From Desulfuromusa sp. (lineage in GTDB: Bacteria; Desulfobacterota; Desulfuromonadia; Desulfuromonadales; Geopsychrobacteraceae), in NCBI GenBank assembly GCA_029933365.1, contig JAOZOH010000092.1, positions 1 through 11,015 of the forward strand: 11,015 nt of DNA, in the 5' to 3' direction. Numbering within the stretch: the first letter of the stretch is position 1; every line of letters begins with the position of its first letter. Shown here piece after piece: positions 1 to 8,560 of this stretch. Both the position numbers and the translations under genes were made by a program. The notes beneath the pieces are model-generated. The model was not told the DNA's origin. It saw only the letters and a list, made by a program, of their open reading frames with translations, and did not search any database.

Positions 1-897
1 GAAAAATTCTTCGGTGTCATGCGTGAGCCCGAGTTAGAACAAATTTGCCGTGGGGATATGGGGGCCAGAGAGGTCGAGCGTTTTCTCTCCCATCTGGCGA
101 CCCGTGAAAAAGTATCTGTTTCAACTCAGAAACAGGCATTGAACGCCTTGGTTTTTCTTTATCGTGATATTCTGCAAACACCTCTTGATAATTCCATTGC
201 TCCCATCCGCTCAAAACGCAAAGTCCACCCCCCGACGGTTCTTTCTGTTGCTGAGGTTGGCGCTGTTTTAAAACAGATGAGCGGAACTCACTTGTTGATG
301 GCAAAGGTGATTTATGGGTCGGGGATGCGCCTGATGGAATGCATCCGGCTACGTATTCAGGATATTGACTTTGCCAATAAAACCATCTTTATTCGATCCG
401 GTAAGGGGAATAAGGACCGGACAACATTGTTGCCGCAGTGCATCAGTGATGAGTTGCACAACCATATTGAACGGGTCAAAGAGCTACATCAGCAAGACTT
501 AAAAGATGGGTTTGGTGAGGTGTTTTTACCGGGTGCTCTGGCAAAAAAATACAAAAATGCCGCAGCAGAAGTGTCATGGCAATATGTGTTTCCTTCTCGC
601 ACCCGTTCTATTGATCCTCGTAGCGGTCAAGAACGCCGACACCATGTTCTCGAATCGGGGCTGCAGAAGGCGGTTAAGAGAGCGGTGAAAAAAGCGGGGC
701 TGAATAAACGGGCAACGGTTCACACCTTACGCCATTCTTTTGCAACGAATATGTTGGAAAATGGGACAAACATTCGTGTTCTTCAGGAACTGCTGGGGCA
801 TGCGAACGTCAAAACGACTGAGATCTATACCCATGTGATGCAGAAGGATATTAATGCGTTACAGAATCCTATGGATCGACTTTATTCCCAGAATTGA
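1..897 (+). CDS. intI: Integron integrase IntI (tyrosine recombinase), 5' partial
   Basis: The reading frame is open from the first base, so the gene runs off the left edge; 298 codons are visible. It is a tyrosine recombinase that would recombine attI and attC sites to insert or excise gene cassettes. An N-terminal SAM-like core-binding domain (about residues 10-60, with KVSVSTQKQALNAL) is followed by the catalytic domain. Catalytic residues are visible: Arg in GSGMRLME (nt 328), His and Arg in HTLRHSF (nt 721 and 730), His in LLGHANVKTT (nt 799) and Tyr in EIYTHV (nt 826). Their spacing equals that of IntI1 (R146, H277, R280, H303, Y312). The IntI-specific insertion is present (about nt 505-650: VFLPGALAKKY, then DPRSGQERRHH), which separates it from XerC/D. 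The first ~15 visible residues do not resemble the usual IntI N-terminus. Any attI site and cassettes would lie upstream, outside the window. The gene is convergent with tgt. Confidence 0.93.
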   Translation, partial: EKFFGVMREPELEQICRGDMGAREVERFLSHLATREKVSVSTQKQALNALVFLYRDILQTPLDNSIAPIRSKRKVHPPTVLSVAEVGAVLKQMSGTHLLMAKVIYGSGMRLMECIRLRIQDIDFANKTIFIRSGKGNKDRTTLLPQCISDELHNHIERVKELHQQDLKDGFGEVFLPGALAKKYKNAAAEVSWQYVFPSRTRSIDPRSGQERRHHVLESGLQKAVKRAVKKAGLNKRATVHTLRHSFATNMLENGTNIRVLQELLGHANVKTTEIYTHVMQKDINALQNPMDRLYSQN

Positions 898-1005
898 AAT
901 TTTAATGCAGATTCCGGGATTACCATGCTTGATTCACCTAATTTCCCTCTTTTCCCGTCATTACAAAGACATTGAAAACTACAGTACAAAAGGGTCTTAC
1001 CTCAA

Positions 1006-1020
1006 TGATCTCAAAGATCA
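1006..1020. other. Short hairpin between convergent intI and tgt
   Basis: TGATCT-CAA-AGATCA forms a 6-bp stem with a 3-base loop directly after the tgt stop codon and about 110 bases after the intI stop. No clear T-run follows on either strand, so it is at best a weak transcript end or pause site. Confidence 0.3.
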
Positions 1021-1021
1021 A

Positions 1022-2134
<1,113 letters not shown>

Positions 2135-2272
2135 TCAGTTGTTCTCCATAACAGGTTGATTTAGGATGAAACGAATCCAGAATATAACAAAAATGAATAT
2201 AAGATGGCTAAGCAAAAATTTTGTCCTACAACGCTGTTGGTCGGACTTTTTTGCGACGCCATCAATTTTATC

Positions 2273-2277
2273 GGAGG
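2273..2277 (+). promoter_or_regulatory. Ribosome binding site fixing the GTG start of the Cas6-like gene
   Basis: GGAGG lies 6 bases before GTG at 2284. The frame is open further upstream to a TTG at 2221, but that start has no Shine-Dalgarno sequence and would add 21 basic residues unlike the family's N-terminus. Confidence 0.8.
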
Positions 2278-2283
2278 TTTAAA

Positions 2284-3237
2284 GTGGGATATCAATCTCC
2301 CTTTCCGGCAGATCTGGAACAGGTGGAATATGTAAAACTTTATTTTCACCTTGAAATCACTCGTTATTTTGAGCTGCCGGTTCTCGGTTTGTTGCAGTTA
2401 CGACGTGAATTGTTACAGGCATTAAAAATCTTTTCTGCCCAGGGAGAAGATAGTTTTGTCAGCCAACTGAAACAACTTTTGCAACCGGATCTTCCAGATA
2501 ATCCGGTTATCCTGCGGCAGATTCAAAAACCGGCTCCAGCAGTGATCCTGTCCCCTGATATCTCACAGTATGGGCCGATTGAGCCGCAACAGAGAATTAT
2601 TTTACCGGTTGTTTTTATTGGCTCAGGCATTAATGCGCTGGATGCTTTTGTCGCTCTGATACAGCATTTAGGGACGCAGGGGCTCTATCATGGTTCCGGA
2701 GAGTTTATCTTGGAAGGGGTTGAGGCCGAGGATGGCAGTGGAGTGCGAGCAATGCTCTGGTTTGACGGGAAACAGTCTACCCCGCTGACTCCACCAGTGA
2801 ATAATTTGTCCTGGTGGCTGGAGCGGCAAACCCTTTTAGCTGATTCAATTCAGCTTGAACTTATCAGCCCATTACGCTTATTACGGCAGGGTAAACCACT
2901 GTTTAAAGCTGATTTTATTGATATCTTTCCCCACCTGCTACGCCGGGTAACAGCACTATTGGCAGGTTATGCCGAGGTTAGGCTGTTCGATGATCCGGGA
3001 CGTTTGCTAGCTTTGGCAAAGCAGGTAAAAATACTTGAAAATAAGCTGCGTTGGAAGGATTGGCGTACCCTGAAAATGGAGCAGCATAAGCAAAATCTGG
3101 GCGGTTTGATGGGGACGTTAAGTGTTACCGGGAACGAACTAACAGAGTTGCTCTGGATTTTACAACTTGGCAGCCTTTTTAATTTTGGTAAGGGCGCTTC
3201 TTATGGAGCTGGACAATATTGCTTGAATTATAGTTGA
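2284..3237 (+). CDS. cas6: Cas6-family RAMP protein (CRISPR pre-crRNA endoribonuclease-like), orphan
   Basis: The protein has 317 residues from the GTG start. It fits the PF10040-type Cas6 layout. An N-terminal ferredoxin-like segment (VKLYFHLEITRYFELP, 17-32) is followed by the central block KPAPAVILSP (82-91) and hydrophobic strands up to FILEGVEAED (141-150). Then come the second-domain start LELISPLRLL (191-200), WKDWR (257-261), LGGLMGTLSVTG (272-283) and the C-terminal glycine-rich RAMP loop FGKGASYGAGQY (301-312). Known family members cleave CRISPR precursor RNA. Here the Cys-rich insertion seen in some relatives near the N-terminus is missing. The usual GSxLRG after LP is replaced by GLLQLRR, and the His often preceding GK in the glycine loop is Phe. 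No array or other cas genes are in view, so catalytic activity is unproven. It heads a same-strand cluster with the two small genes downstream. Confidence 0.8.
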   Translation: MGYQSPFPADLEQVEYVKLYFHLEITRYFELPVLGLLQLRRELLQALKIFSAQGEDSFVSQLKQLLQPDLPDNPVILRQIQKPAPAVILSPDISQYGPIEPQQRIILPVVFIGSGINALDAFVALIQHLGTQGLYHGSGEFILEGVEAEDGSGVRAMLWFDGKQSTPLTPPVNNLSWWLERQTLLADSIQLELISPLRLLRQGKPLFKADFIDIFPHLLRRVTALLAGYAEVRLFDDPGRLLALAKQVKILENKLRWKDWRTLKMEQHKQNLGGLMGTLSVTGNELTELLWILQLGSLFNFGKGASYGAGQYCLNYS

Positions 3238-3256
3238 ATAGAATTATAGTTGAATA
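3225..3256. repeat. Perfect 16-bp tandem duplication spanning the cas6 stop codon
   Basis: GAATTATAGTTGAATA occurs twice back to back (3225-3240 and 3241-3256). The first copy contains the last codons and TGA stop of the Cas6-like gene; the second lies entirely in the gap. The unit is not a multiple of three, but it does not alter the protein because the stop is in the first copy. It looks like a recent slippage duplication. Confidence 0.9.
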
Positions 3257-3303
3257 GAGATAGTCCTATTTTAATGCCCTGAGGAACTAACTGGACACTA
3301 TGT

Positions 3304-3309
3304 GGGAGG
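3304..3309 (+). promoter_or_regulatory. Ribosome binding site fixing the start of the zinc-ribbon gene
   Basis: GGGAGG ends 7 bases before ATG at 3317. The GTG at 3302, in the same frame, overlaps this site and is therefore not the start. Confidence 0.8.
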
Positions 3310-3316
3310 TCTACCG

Positions 3317-3613
3317 ATGACAGATGCTTGGGATGATCGTAAAAAGGCACTGGAAAATGAATTTATTCACAAAAAAGAGCAGGAAGATTTGGTAAAGATG
3401 AAACAGGCGGCAATAGAAGCAGCCTGTCTTGGTCATTGCCCTAAATGTGGCAAAGTCATTGAGCCGATGACGTTCCACGGTGTGCCTATGGATCGCTGCC
3501 CCGGTTGTGGTGGTATCTGGCTTGGACCGAATGATTTTAAAATGCTGGCCGCAAAAGATCATCGCAGCTGGTTCGATCGCTGGTTTGATCGGGATGCTGA
3601 AAATACAAATTGA
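3317..3613 (+). CDS. Small zinc-ribbon protein, zf-TFIIB type
   Basis: The protein has 98 residues. A charged, probably helical N-terminus (about 5-36, rich in Lys, Glu and Ala) leads to a four-cysteine zinc ribbon: CPKCG (Cys41, Cys44) and CPGCGGIWL (Cys61, Cys64), with the intervening GVPMDRCPGCGGIWL typical of zf-TFIIB (PF13453) proteins. The tail HRSWFDRWFDRD is tryptophan- and arginine-rich. The family is widespread in bacteria and its role is mostly unknown; it binds one zinc and may contact nucleic acid or protein. The gene lies 79 bases after the Cas6-like gene and 62 before the membrane protein, each with its own strong ribosome binding site, which suggests one transcript. No specific function is claimed. 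Confidence 0.85.
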   Translation: MTDAWDDRKKALENEFIHKKEQEDLVKMKQAAIEAACLGHCPKCGKVIEPMTFHGVPMDRCPGCGGIWLGPNDFKMLAAKDHRSWFDRWFDRDAENTN

Positions 3614-3615
3614 TG

Positions 3616-3640
3616 CATCCTTTGTATTCGCAAAGAGATG
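3616..3640 (+). other. Intergenic hairpin within the cas6-like cluster
   Basis: CATC-CTTTG-TATTCG-CAAAG-A-GATG can fold into a 9-bp stem with one bulged A just after the stop codon of the zinc-ribbon gene. No T-run follows, so a processing or mRNA-end-protection role is as likely as termination. Confidence 0.35.
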
Positions 3641-3675
3641 AGATGACATCATAAAACTGATTTGGAGGCTTTTAA

Positions 3676-4083
3676 ATGTTCTGGTTTATTGTTCTGTTAT
3701 TGGTTGTCGGTGCCGGGTTCTATTTTTATCAGAAAATGAAATCAATAGAGCGGGAAATTTATGCTGAACAGAAAATGGAACCGGTGCCTGATACAACGGC
3801 TCAAGAAGCTGAAAAACCCCCGGTGGATGTTCCGCAAACCACTGTGTTTGATTCAGAGACCAAACTCTCTGCTGTTGTCCATGAGGTATCAGAACCGGCA
3901 ACTTTAGAAGTATCTATTCTGGCTGAAGTGGCCAAACAGCCGGGGCTAAAGCAGACCGATCTGTATCCGCTTTTTGCTGCGACAAATAAAAAACAACTGC
4001 AGCGGTTGATTAAAGAAATGGCTGATGGTGGCAGATTGAAACGGGAAAAGAAGAGCAGCACTTATCTGCTTTATTCAATTTGA
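3676..4083 (+). CDS. Single-pass membrane protein with winged-helix-like C-terminus
   Basis: The protein has 135 residues; GGAGG precedes the ATG with 7 bases of spacing. Residues 2-18 (FWFIVLLLVVGAGFYFY) form one N-terminal membrane segment with no signal cleavage site. A Lys/Glu stretch follows, then a Pro/Glu/Thr-rich linker (35-75). A compact C-terminal domain (76-134) contains LAEVAKQPGLKQTDLYPLF and KKQLQRLIKEMADGGRLKRE, then a strand STYLLYSI. This pattern of helices followed by a basic wing resembles a winged-helix fold of the kind that reads 'last step: release or repress'. I do not recognise the family. The basic C-terminus after a short linker suggests a cytoplasmic nucleic-acid-facing domain tethered to the membrane, which is an inference. 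It closes the cluster begun by the Cas6-like gene and is convergent with eno. Confidence 0.75.
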   Translation: MFWFIVLLLVVGAGFYFYQKMKSIEREIYAEQKMEPVPDTTAQEAEKPPVDVPQTTVFDSETKLSAVVHEVSEPATLEVSILAEVAKQPGLKQTDLYPLFAATNKKQLQRLIKEMADGGRLKREKKSSTYLLYSI

Positions 4084-4102
4084 TAATTCCAGAATACGGT
4101 CG

Positions 4103-4232
4103 CAGCAAAACCGGGACTGTCCCCGCATGGGGGCTGTCCCGGGTTTGCTGCGACGAGAACCACCGCAGTTTCCTAGCCCGTAAACACCTGGGACAGCCCC
4201 CGATGGATCTGGGGACAGTCCCGGGTTTACTC
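4103..4232. repeat. Composite palindromic repeat, copy 1 (REP/BIME-like)
   Basis: The order of 12-base elements is GGGACTGTCCCC (4113-4124), GGGGGCTGTCCC (4129-4140), GGGACAGCCCCC (4190-4201) and GGGGACAGTCCC (4211-4222). The last two are exact reverse complements of the second and first, so the unit is one large inverted repeat around a ~49-base core. Each GGGACTGTCCC is also a palindrome by itself. A second copy of nearly the same length (129 vs 130 bases), in the same orientation, lies at 8362-8490; all four arms are identical and the core is diverged. There is no coding capacity beyond chance. Such elements resemble repeats mobilised by REP-associated Y1 transposases, but no such gene is in the window. 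It sits between convergent genes and may also end transcripts. Confidence 0.9.
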
Positions 4233-4243
4233 GGAATAGCGGT

Positions 4244-4258
4244 GGGGAACACTTCCCC
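4244..4258. terminator. Hairpin downstream of eno
   Basis: GGGGAA-CAC-TTCCCC is a perfect 6-bp stem 18 bases beyond the eno stop codon. It lacks a T-run on the eno strand, so intrinsic termination is only plausible; together with the neighbouring palindrome it could end both convergent transcripts. Confidence 0.4.
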
Positions 4259-4276
4259 GAACCGTTTTATAGCTTG

Positions 4277-5578
<1,302 letters not shown>

Positions 5579-5645
5579 TCAGGTGTAAAAAGTTATCGTC
5601 CAGACGGTAAAGTCAGGACAGACGAAGTATAAAAATCCTGAGATA

Positions 5646-5673
5646 TTTATAGCATATGATAGCCTGTTGTGAA
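5646..5673 (-). promoter_or_regulatory. Candidate sigma70-type promoter for eno
   Basis: On the minus strand TTCACA (5673-5668) and TATAAA (5651-5646) each match the consensus at five of six positions, separated by 16 bases. The site lies about 85 bases before the eno start codon in the only gap between the two divergent genes. Seen by eye only. Confidence 0.5.
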
Positions 5674-5705
5674 CGATTTTTTCAGATAAAAATGGATACT
5701 TTTCG

Positions 5706-6470
5706 ATGCCTGAAACACAACTTAGTCTGATCGTTCCGATTCTCAACGAAGGTTCGCAATTAATCGATTTTTTTGCAAATTTGCGCAGTCAGAAGGACAT
5801 CAGATTGGAACTGATCATCTGTGATGGTGGCTCAACTGATGGTAGTTGGGAGTGGCTTCAACAGCAGCATCCCGATTGGGCAGACTATAAAACCATACAG
5901 AGCGCGGCGGGGCGCGGTCGCCAGCTGAATGCTGCGACGGAAATCTCTACTGGGGAATGGATATTGTTTCTCCATGTGGATAGCCGTTTTACTGATCCGT
6001 TGGCCCTGAGAAAGGGATTGGATCATCTGTCCCGGGCTGCGAGTAAGAATATTGCCGGTCATTTTGCTTTGCAATTTCGGCGCGAAGATAATTCTCTTCC
6101 CGGCGGGTATTATTTTTATGAATGGAAGGCCCGTCTGGGGCGACCTGAAACCATTCATGGTGACCAGGGTTTCTTTCTGCATCGCAGTTTGCTGGAACAA
6201 GTGGGGCACTTTTGTGAAGATCTCCCCGCGATGGAAGATGCTGATTTTGCAGAGCGACTGCGATCAGTAGGGCAATGGCAGTTGCTTCCTGCCGAAATTA
6301 GTACCTCGGCGCGCCGCTTTGAAACAGAAGGGCTCTGGCAGCGACAGTTGTTGGGATCTTTGATTATGTGTTTTCGGACGATTGGGTGGAATAACTTTTT
6401 TAAAATGGCGCCCAGTATTTATCGTCAGCAGAAGAACAGTGAAAAACTTCTGGTCCGACCTTTTTCTTAG
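5706..6470 (+). CDS. Family 2 glycosyltransferase, TIGR04283-type (rSAM/selenodomain-associated transferase 2)
   Basis: The protein has 254 residues with a GT-A fold. The N-terminal strand LSLIVPILNEG (7-17) and ICDGGSTDGS (38-47) bind the nucleotide sugar. AAGRGRQLNAA (67-77) and HGDQGFFLHR (151-160) are characteristic of this subfamily. HVDS (90-93) replaces the classical DxD metal site, EDADFAERL (177-185) is the likely acceptor or catalytic region, and TSARRFETEG (200-209) is a subfamily signature. The subfamily is often annotated near radical-SAM and selenodomain genes, but none is visible here and the true acceptor is unknown. There is no membrane segment apart from a weak hydrophobic stretch near 217-226. 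The ribosome binding site is poor (only GGA), so expression may be low. It is followed immediately by a small ORF and then ahcY on the same strand. Confidence 0.9.
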   Translation: MPETQLSLIVPILNEGSQLIDFFANLRSQKDIRLELIICDGGSTDGSWEWLQQQHPDWADYKTIQSAAGRGRQLNAATEISTGEWILFLHVDSRFTDPLALRKGLDHLSRAASKNIAGHFALQFRREDNSLPGGYYFYEWKARLGRPETIHGDQGFFLHRSLLEQVGHFCEDLPAMEDADFAERLRSVGQWQLLPAEISTSARRFETEGLWQRQLLGSLIMCFRTIGWNNFFKMAPSIYRQQKNSEKLLVRPFS

Positions 6471-6482
6471 TTGATCAGAATA

Positions 6483-6773
6483 ATGTTAAATGAACTACTG
6501 ATTCTGGAACGTTGGAAAATCTGGTGGCGTGGTGGTTGCTATATTCGTAATCATGCCTGGCAGTTGTTTTTTGCTGTCGATTCTCGCCGCGCATTTCGCC
6601 AAGGATTGCCGGTTGGAGCTGGTCATTATCGTTGGCTTAACTTCCTCGAACCAATCTATAATTTCCTGACTGATAATCTGCTCGGGCGACTATGTGCCAC
6701 TGTCTTGTTGCGGAGCTGGTTTGAGATGACTGACCTGTGGCTATCCAGGAAAGAGAAAAAGGAGCTTTCATAG
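6483..6773 (+). CDS. Small tryptophan-rich protein of unknown function
   Basis: I do not recognise this protein. From ATG 6483 it has 96 residues, seven of them Trp (ERWKIWW, HAW, YRW, RSW, DLW), a basic profile and a Lys/Glu-rich C-terminus (RKEKKELS). A segment VDSRRAFRQGLPVG sits in the middle. No clean membrane helix is present, although LEPIYNFLTDNLLGRLCATVLL is amphipathic to hydrophobic and may bind a membrane. The gene starts 12 bases after the glycosyltransferase stop; a TTG at 6471 directly following that stop is an alternative start. No good Shine-Dalgarno is visible for either, so translational coupling to the glycosyltransferase is likely. It may be an accessory partner of that enzyme; that is inference from position only. 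Confidence 0.6.
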   Translation: MLNELLILERWKIWWRGGCYIRNHAWQLFFAVDSRRAFRQGLPVGAGHYRWLNFLEPIYNFLTDNLLGRLCATVLLRSWFEMTDLWLSRKEKKELS

Positions 6774-6830
6774 CTTGTTTGTCAGCGCTGGATTATGCTA
6801 AATAGACGATTCGTGAGTTTGAATTTTTCA

Positions 6831-6836
6831 AAGGAG
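6831..6836 (+). promoter_or_regulatory. Ribosome binding site fixing the GTG start of ahcY
   Basis: AAGGAG stands 9 bases before GTG at 6846. An upstream in-frame ATG at 6795 lacks such a site and would add 17 residues absent from the family. Confidence 0.8.
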
Positions 6837-6845
6837 AATAACAAA

Positions 6846-8285
6846 GTGTCAAATTTTAGTGATTTTAAAGTCAAAGACCTTTCTCTAGCAGAATGGGGTC
6901 GTAAAGAAATTTTGCTCGCTCAGGAAGAAATGCCAGGATTGATGGCTTTACGCGCAGAGTATGCTGGCCAATATCCGCTGGAAGGGGCACGGATTACTGG
7001 TTCTTTGCATATGACAATCCAGACCGCTGTTTTGATCGAAACTTTACTCGAATTGGGGGCGCAAATACGTTGGTGTTCCTGCAATATCTTTTCCACCCAG
7101 GATCATGCTGCAGCCGCAGTTGCCGTTGGGCCGAAGGGGACGATAATCGAGCCCCAGGGTGCTCCGGTTTATGCCTGGAAGGGGGAGAATCTTAAGGATT
7201 ATTGGTGGTGTACCGAACAGGCACTAACCTGGCCGGACGGAGGATATCCAAATATGATCCTCGATGATGGTGGTGATGCCACAATGTTTGTATTGAAGGG
7301 GAACGAATGGGAAAAATCCAGCGTTCCTGAAGTTTCTGAGCAGGATCCCGAAGATTGGTTTGAATTGGTCAAAGCTCTGGAAAAATCAATTGCTGCAAAT
7401 CCGGGTAAATGGATCCAGACAGCTGCTTCGATTATAGGGGTAACGGAAGAGACAACAACAGGAGTCCATCGTCTTTATCAAATGGCGGAAGATGGCAGCC
7501 TGCTGTTTCCGGCGATGAACGTCAATGACTCGGTAACCAAGTCGAAATTTGACAATGTTTATGGCTGTCGCCATTCTCTGGTTGATGGCATCATGCGTGC
7601 AACCGATGTGATGATTTCAGGGAAAATTGCCGTGGTCTGTGGTTATGGTGATGTCGGTAAGGGTTGCTGCCAATCGCTGCGTGGGCAAGGTGCCCGGGTT
7701 ATTGTCACCGAGATTGACCCGATCTGTGCATTACAGGCGTTGATGGAAGGTTATGAGGTTAAGCGGGTTGAAGATGTTCTTGATTATGCCGATATTTATG
7801 TAACAACTACGGGTAACAAAAATGTCATTACTCTAGAGCATATGCGGCAGATGAAGAATAACTCTATTGTTGGCAATATCGGTCATTTCGATAATGAAAT
7901 AGAAATGATCGCTGTGGAAAGAGATGCTTCGATCACTAGAGAAAACATCAAGCCACAGGTTGATCGTTGGATTTTTGCGGATGGGCATGGGGTTATTGTG
8001 TTGGCTGAAGGACGTTTGTTGAATTTAGGTTGCGCAACCGGCCATCCGAGCTTTGTGATGTCTGCTTCATTTACCAATCAGGTTATGGCTCAGATTGAGT
8101 TGTTTAATCACCCTGATGATTATGAAAACAACGTCTATGTATTGCCGAAAATGTTAGATGAAAAAGTGGCGAGGCTCCATCTGGATAAGCTGGGAGCTAA
8201 GTTGACAGTGTTGACCGATGAGCAGTCAAAATATCTGGGGGTGCCGGCAACTGGACCTTATAAGCCAGATACCTATCGATATTGA
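6846..8285 (+). CDS. ahcY: S-adenosylhomocysteine hydrolase (adenosylhomocysteinase)
   Basis: This cytosolic NAD-dependent enzyme splits S-adenosylhomocysteine into homocysteine and adenosine, clearing the inhibitor left by methyltransferases. The protein has 479 residues from the GTG start and belongs to the longer bacterial type with a ~40-residue insertion (about 140-185, after [13 protein letters not shown]). Visible motifs are [34 protein letters not shown], the NAD-binding [28 protein letters not shown], and the C-terminal KPDTYRY that closes the neighbouring NAD site. The 72-base gap before it shows no SAH riboswitch that I can recognise. It may be co-transcribed with the two upstream genes or use a weak promoter in that gap. 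It is convergent with lptG across the nested repeat. Confidence 0.97.
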   Translation: MSNFSDFKVKDLSLAEWGRKEILLAQEEMPGLMALRAEYAGQYPLEGARITGSLHMTIQTAVLIETLLELGAQIRWCSCNIFSTQDHAAAAVAVGPKGTIIEPQGAPVYAWKGENLKDYWWCTEQALTWPDGGYPNMILDDGGDATMFVLKGNEWEKSSVPEVSEQDPEDWFELVKALEKSIAANPGKWIQTAASIIGVTEETTTGVHRLYQMAEDGSLLFPAMNVNDSVTKSKFDNVYGCRHSLVDGIMRATDVMISGKIAVVCGYGDVGKGCCQSLRGQGARVIVTEIDPICALQALMEGYEVKRVEDVLDYADIYVTTTGNKNVITLEHMRQMKNNSIVGNIGHFDNEIEMIAVERDASITRENIKPQVDRWIFADGHGVIVLAEGRLLNLGCATGHPSFVMSASFTNQVMAQIELFNHPDDYENNVYVLPKMLDEKVARLHLDKLGAKLTVLTDEQSKYLGVPATGPYKPDTYRY

Positions 8286-8308
8286 GATAATTATAAAAAG
8301 AAAATTTG

Positions 8309-8334
8309 GGGACATACACTTTGATATGTGTCCC
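8309..8334. terminator. Hairpin after ahcY (left end of outer repeat)
   Basis: GGGACA (8309-8314) pairs with TGTCCC (8329-8334), extended by a CA/TG pair across a 2-base bulge. It is 24 bases after the ahcY stop codon. No T-run follows, so its role as a terminator is only likely from position. Confidence 0.4.
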
Positions 8335-8361
8335 GAATGCCGCTAGTTTAAGAGATTTCTC

Positions 8362-8490
8362 CAGCAAAACCGGGACTGTCCCCGCATGGGGGCTGTCCCA
8401 GGCTTTTGCGACGCGAACCACTGTATTTTCATAGTCCGTAAACATCTGGGACAGCCCCCGATAGAGCTGGGGACAGTCCCGAGTTTACTC
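8362..8490. repeat. Composite palindromic repeat, copy 2 (REP/BIME-like)
   Basis: The four 12-base elements of copy 1 recur without change: GGGACTGTCCCC (8372-8383), GGGGGCTGTCCC (8388-8399), GGGACAGCCCCC (8448-8459) and GGGGACAGTCCC (8469-8480). The GCAT spacer on the left is kept; the right spacer is 9 bases, as in copy 1, with changed sequence. The core between 8400 and 8447 is one base shorter and carries many substitutions, so the arms are conserved more than the core. Confidence 0.9.
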
Positions 8491-8560
8491 CGTTGTTCCA
8501 TCAAAAAGTGCTTAAACTAGCGGCATTCATATGTCTCCCCCAATTTACCCTTCCTGCTGA

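Larger units (their letters stand above)
8303..8547. repeat. Large inverted repeat enclosing copy 2 of the composite palindrome
   Basis: GAATGCCGCTAGTTTAAG (8335-8352) has a perfect 18-base reverse complement at 8511-8528. Outside these arms, AATTTGGGGACATA on the left pairs imperfectly with ATGTCTCCCCCAATTT (8531-8546) on the right; the left arm carries about 15 more bases that form a hairpin. The ~158 bases between the 18-base arms contain the second GGGACTGTCCC composite repeat. The structure looks like one palindromic element inside another, or a MITE-like remnant. It fills the gap between the convergent ahcY and lptG genes. Confidence 0.85.

Noticed and set aside
898..1021. attC or attI site next to intI
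   Set aside because: No paired GTTRRRY/RYYYAAC core sites or larger palindrome are present; this is the 3' side of the integrase gene, where attI is not expected.
4103..4232. Palindromic repeats as a CRISPR array for the nearby Cas6-like protein
   Set aside because: The repeated elements are inverted rather than direct, and are not separated by regular spacers of constant length; only one unit is present at each site.
6774..6845. SAH riboswitch upstream of ahcY
   Set aside because: The gap is only 72 bases and lacks the conserved core and pseudoknot elements that I would expect; nothing beyond the ribosome binding site is convincing.
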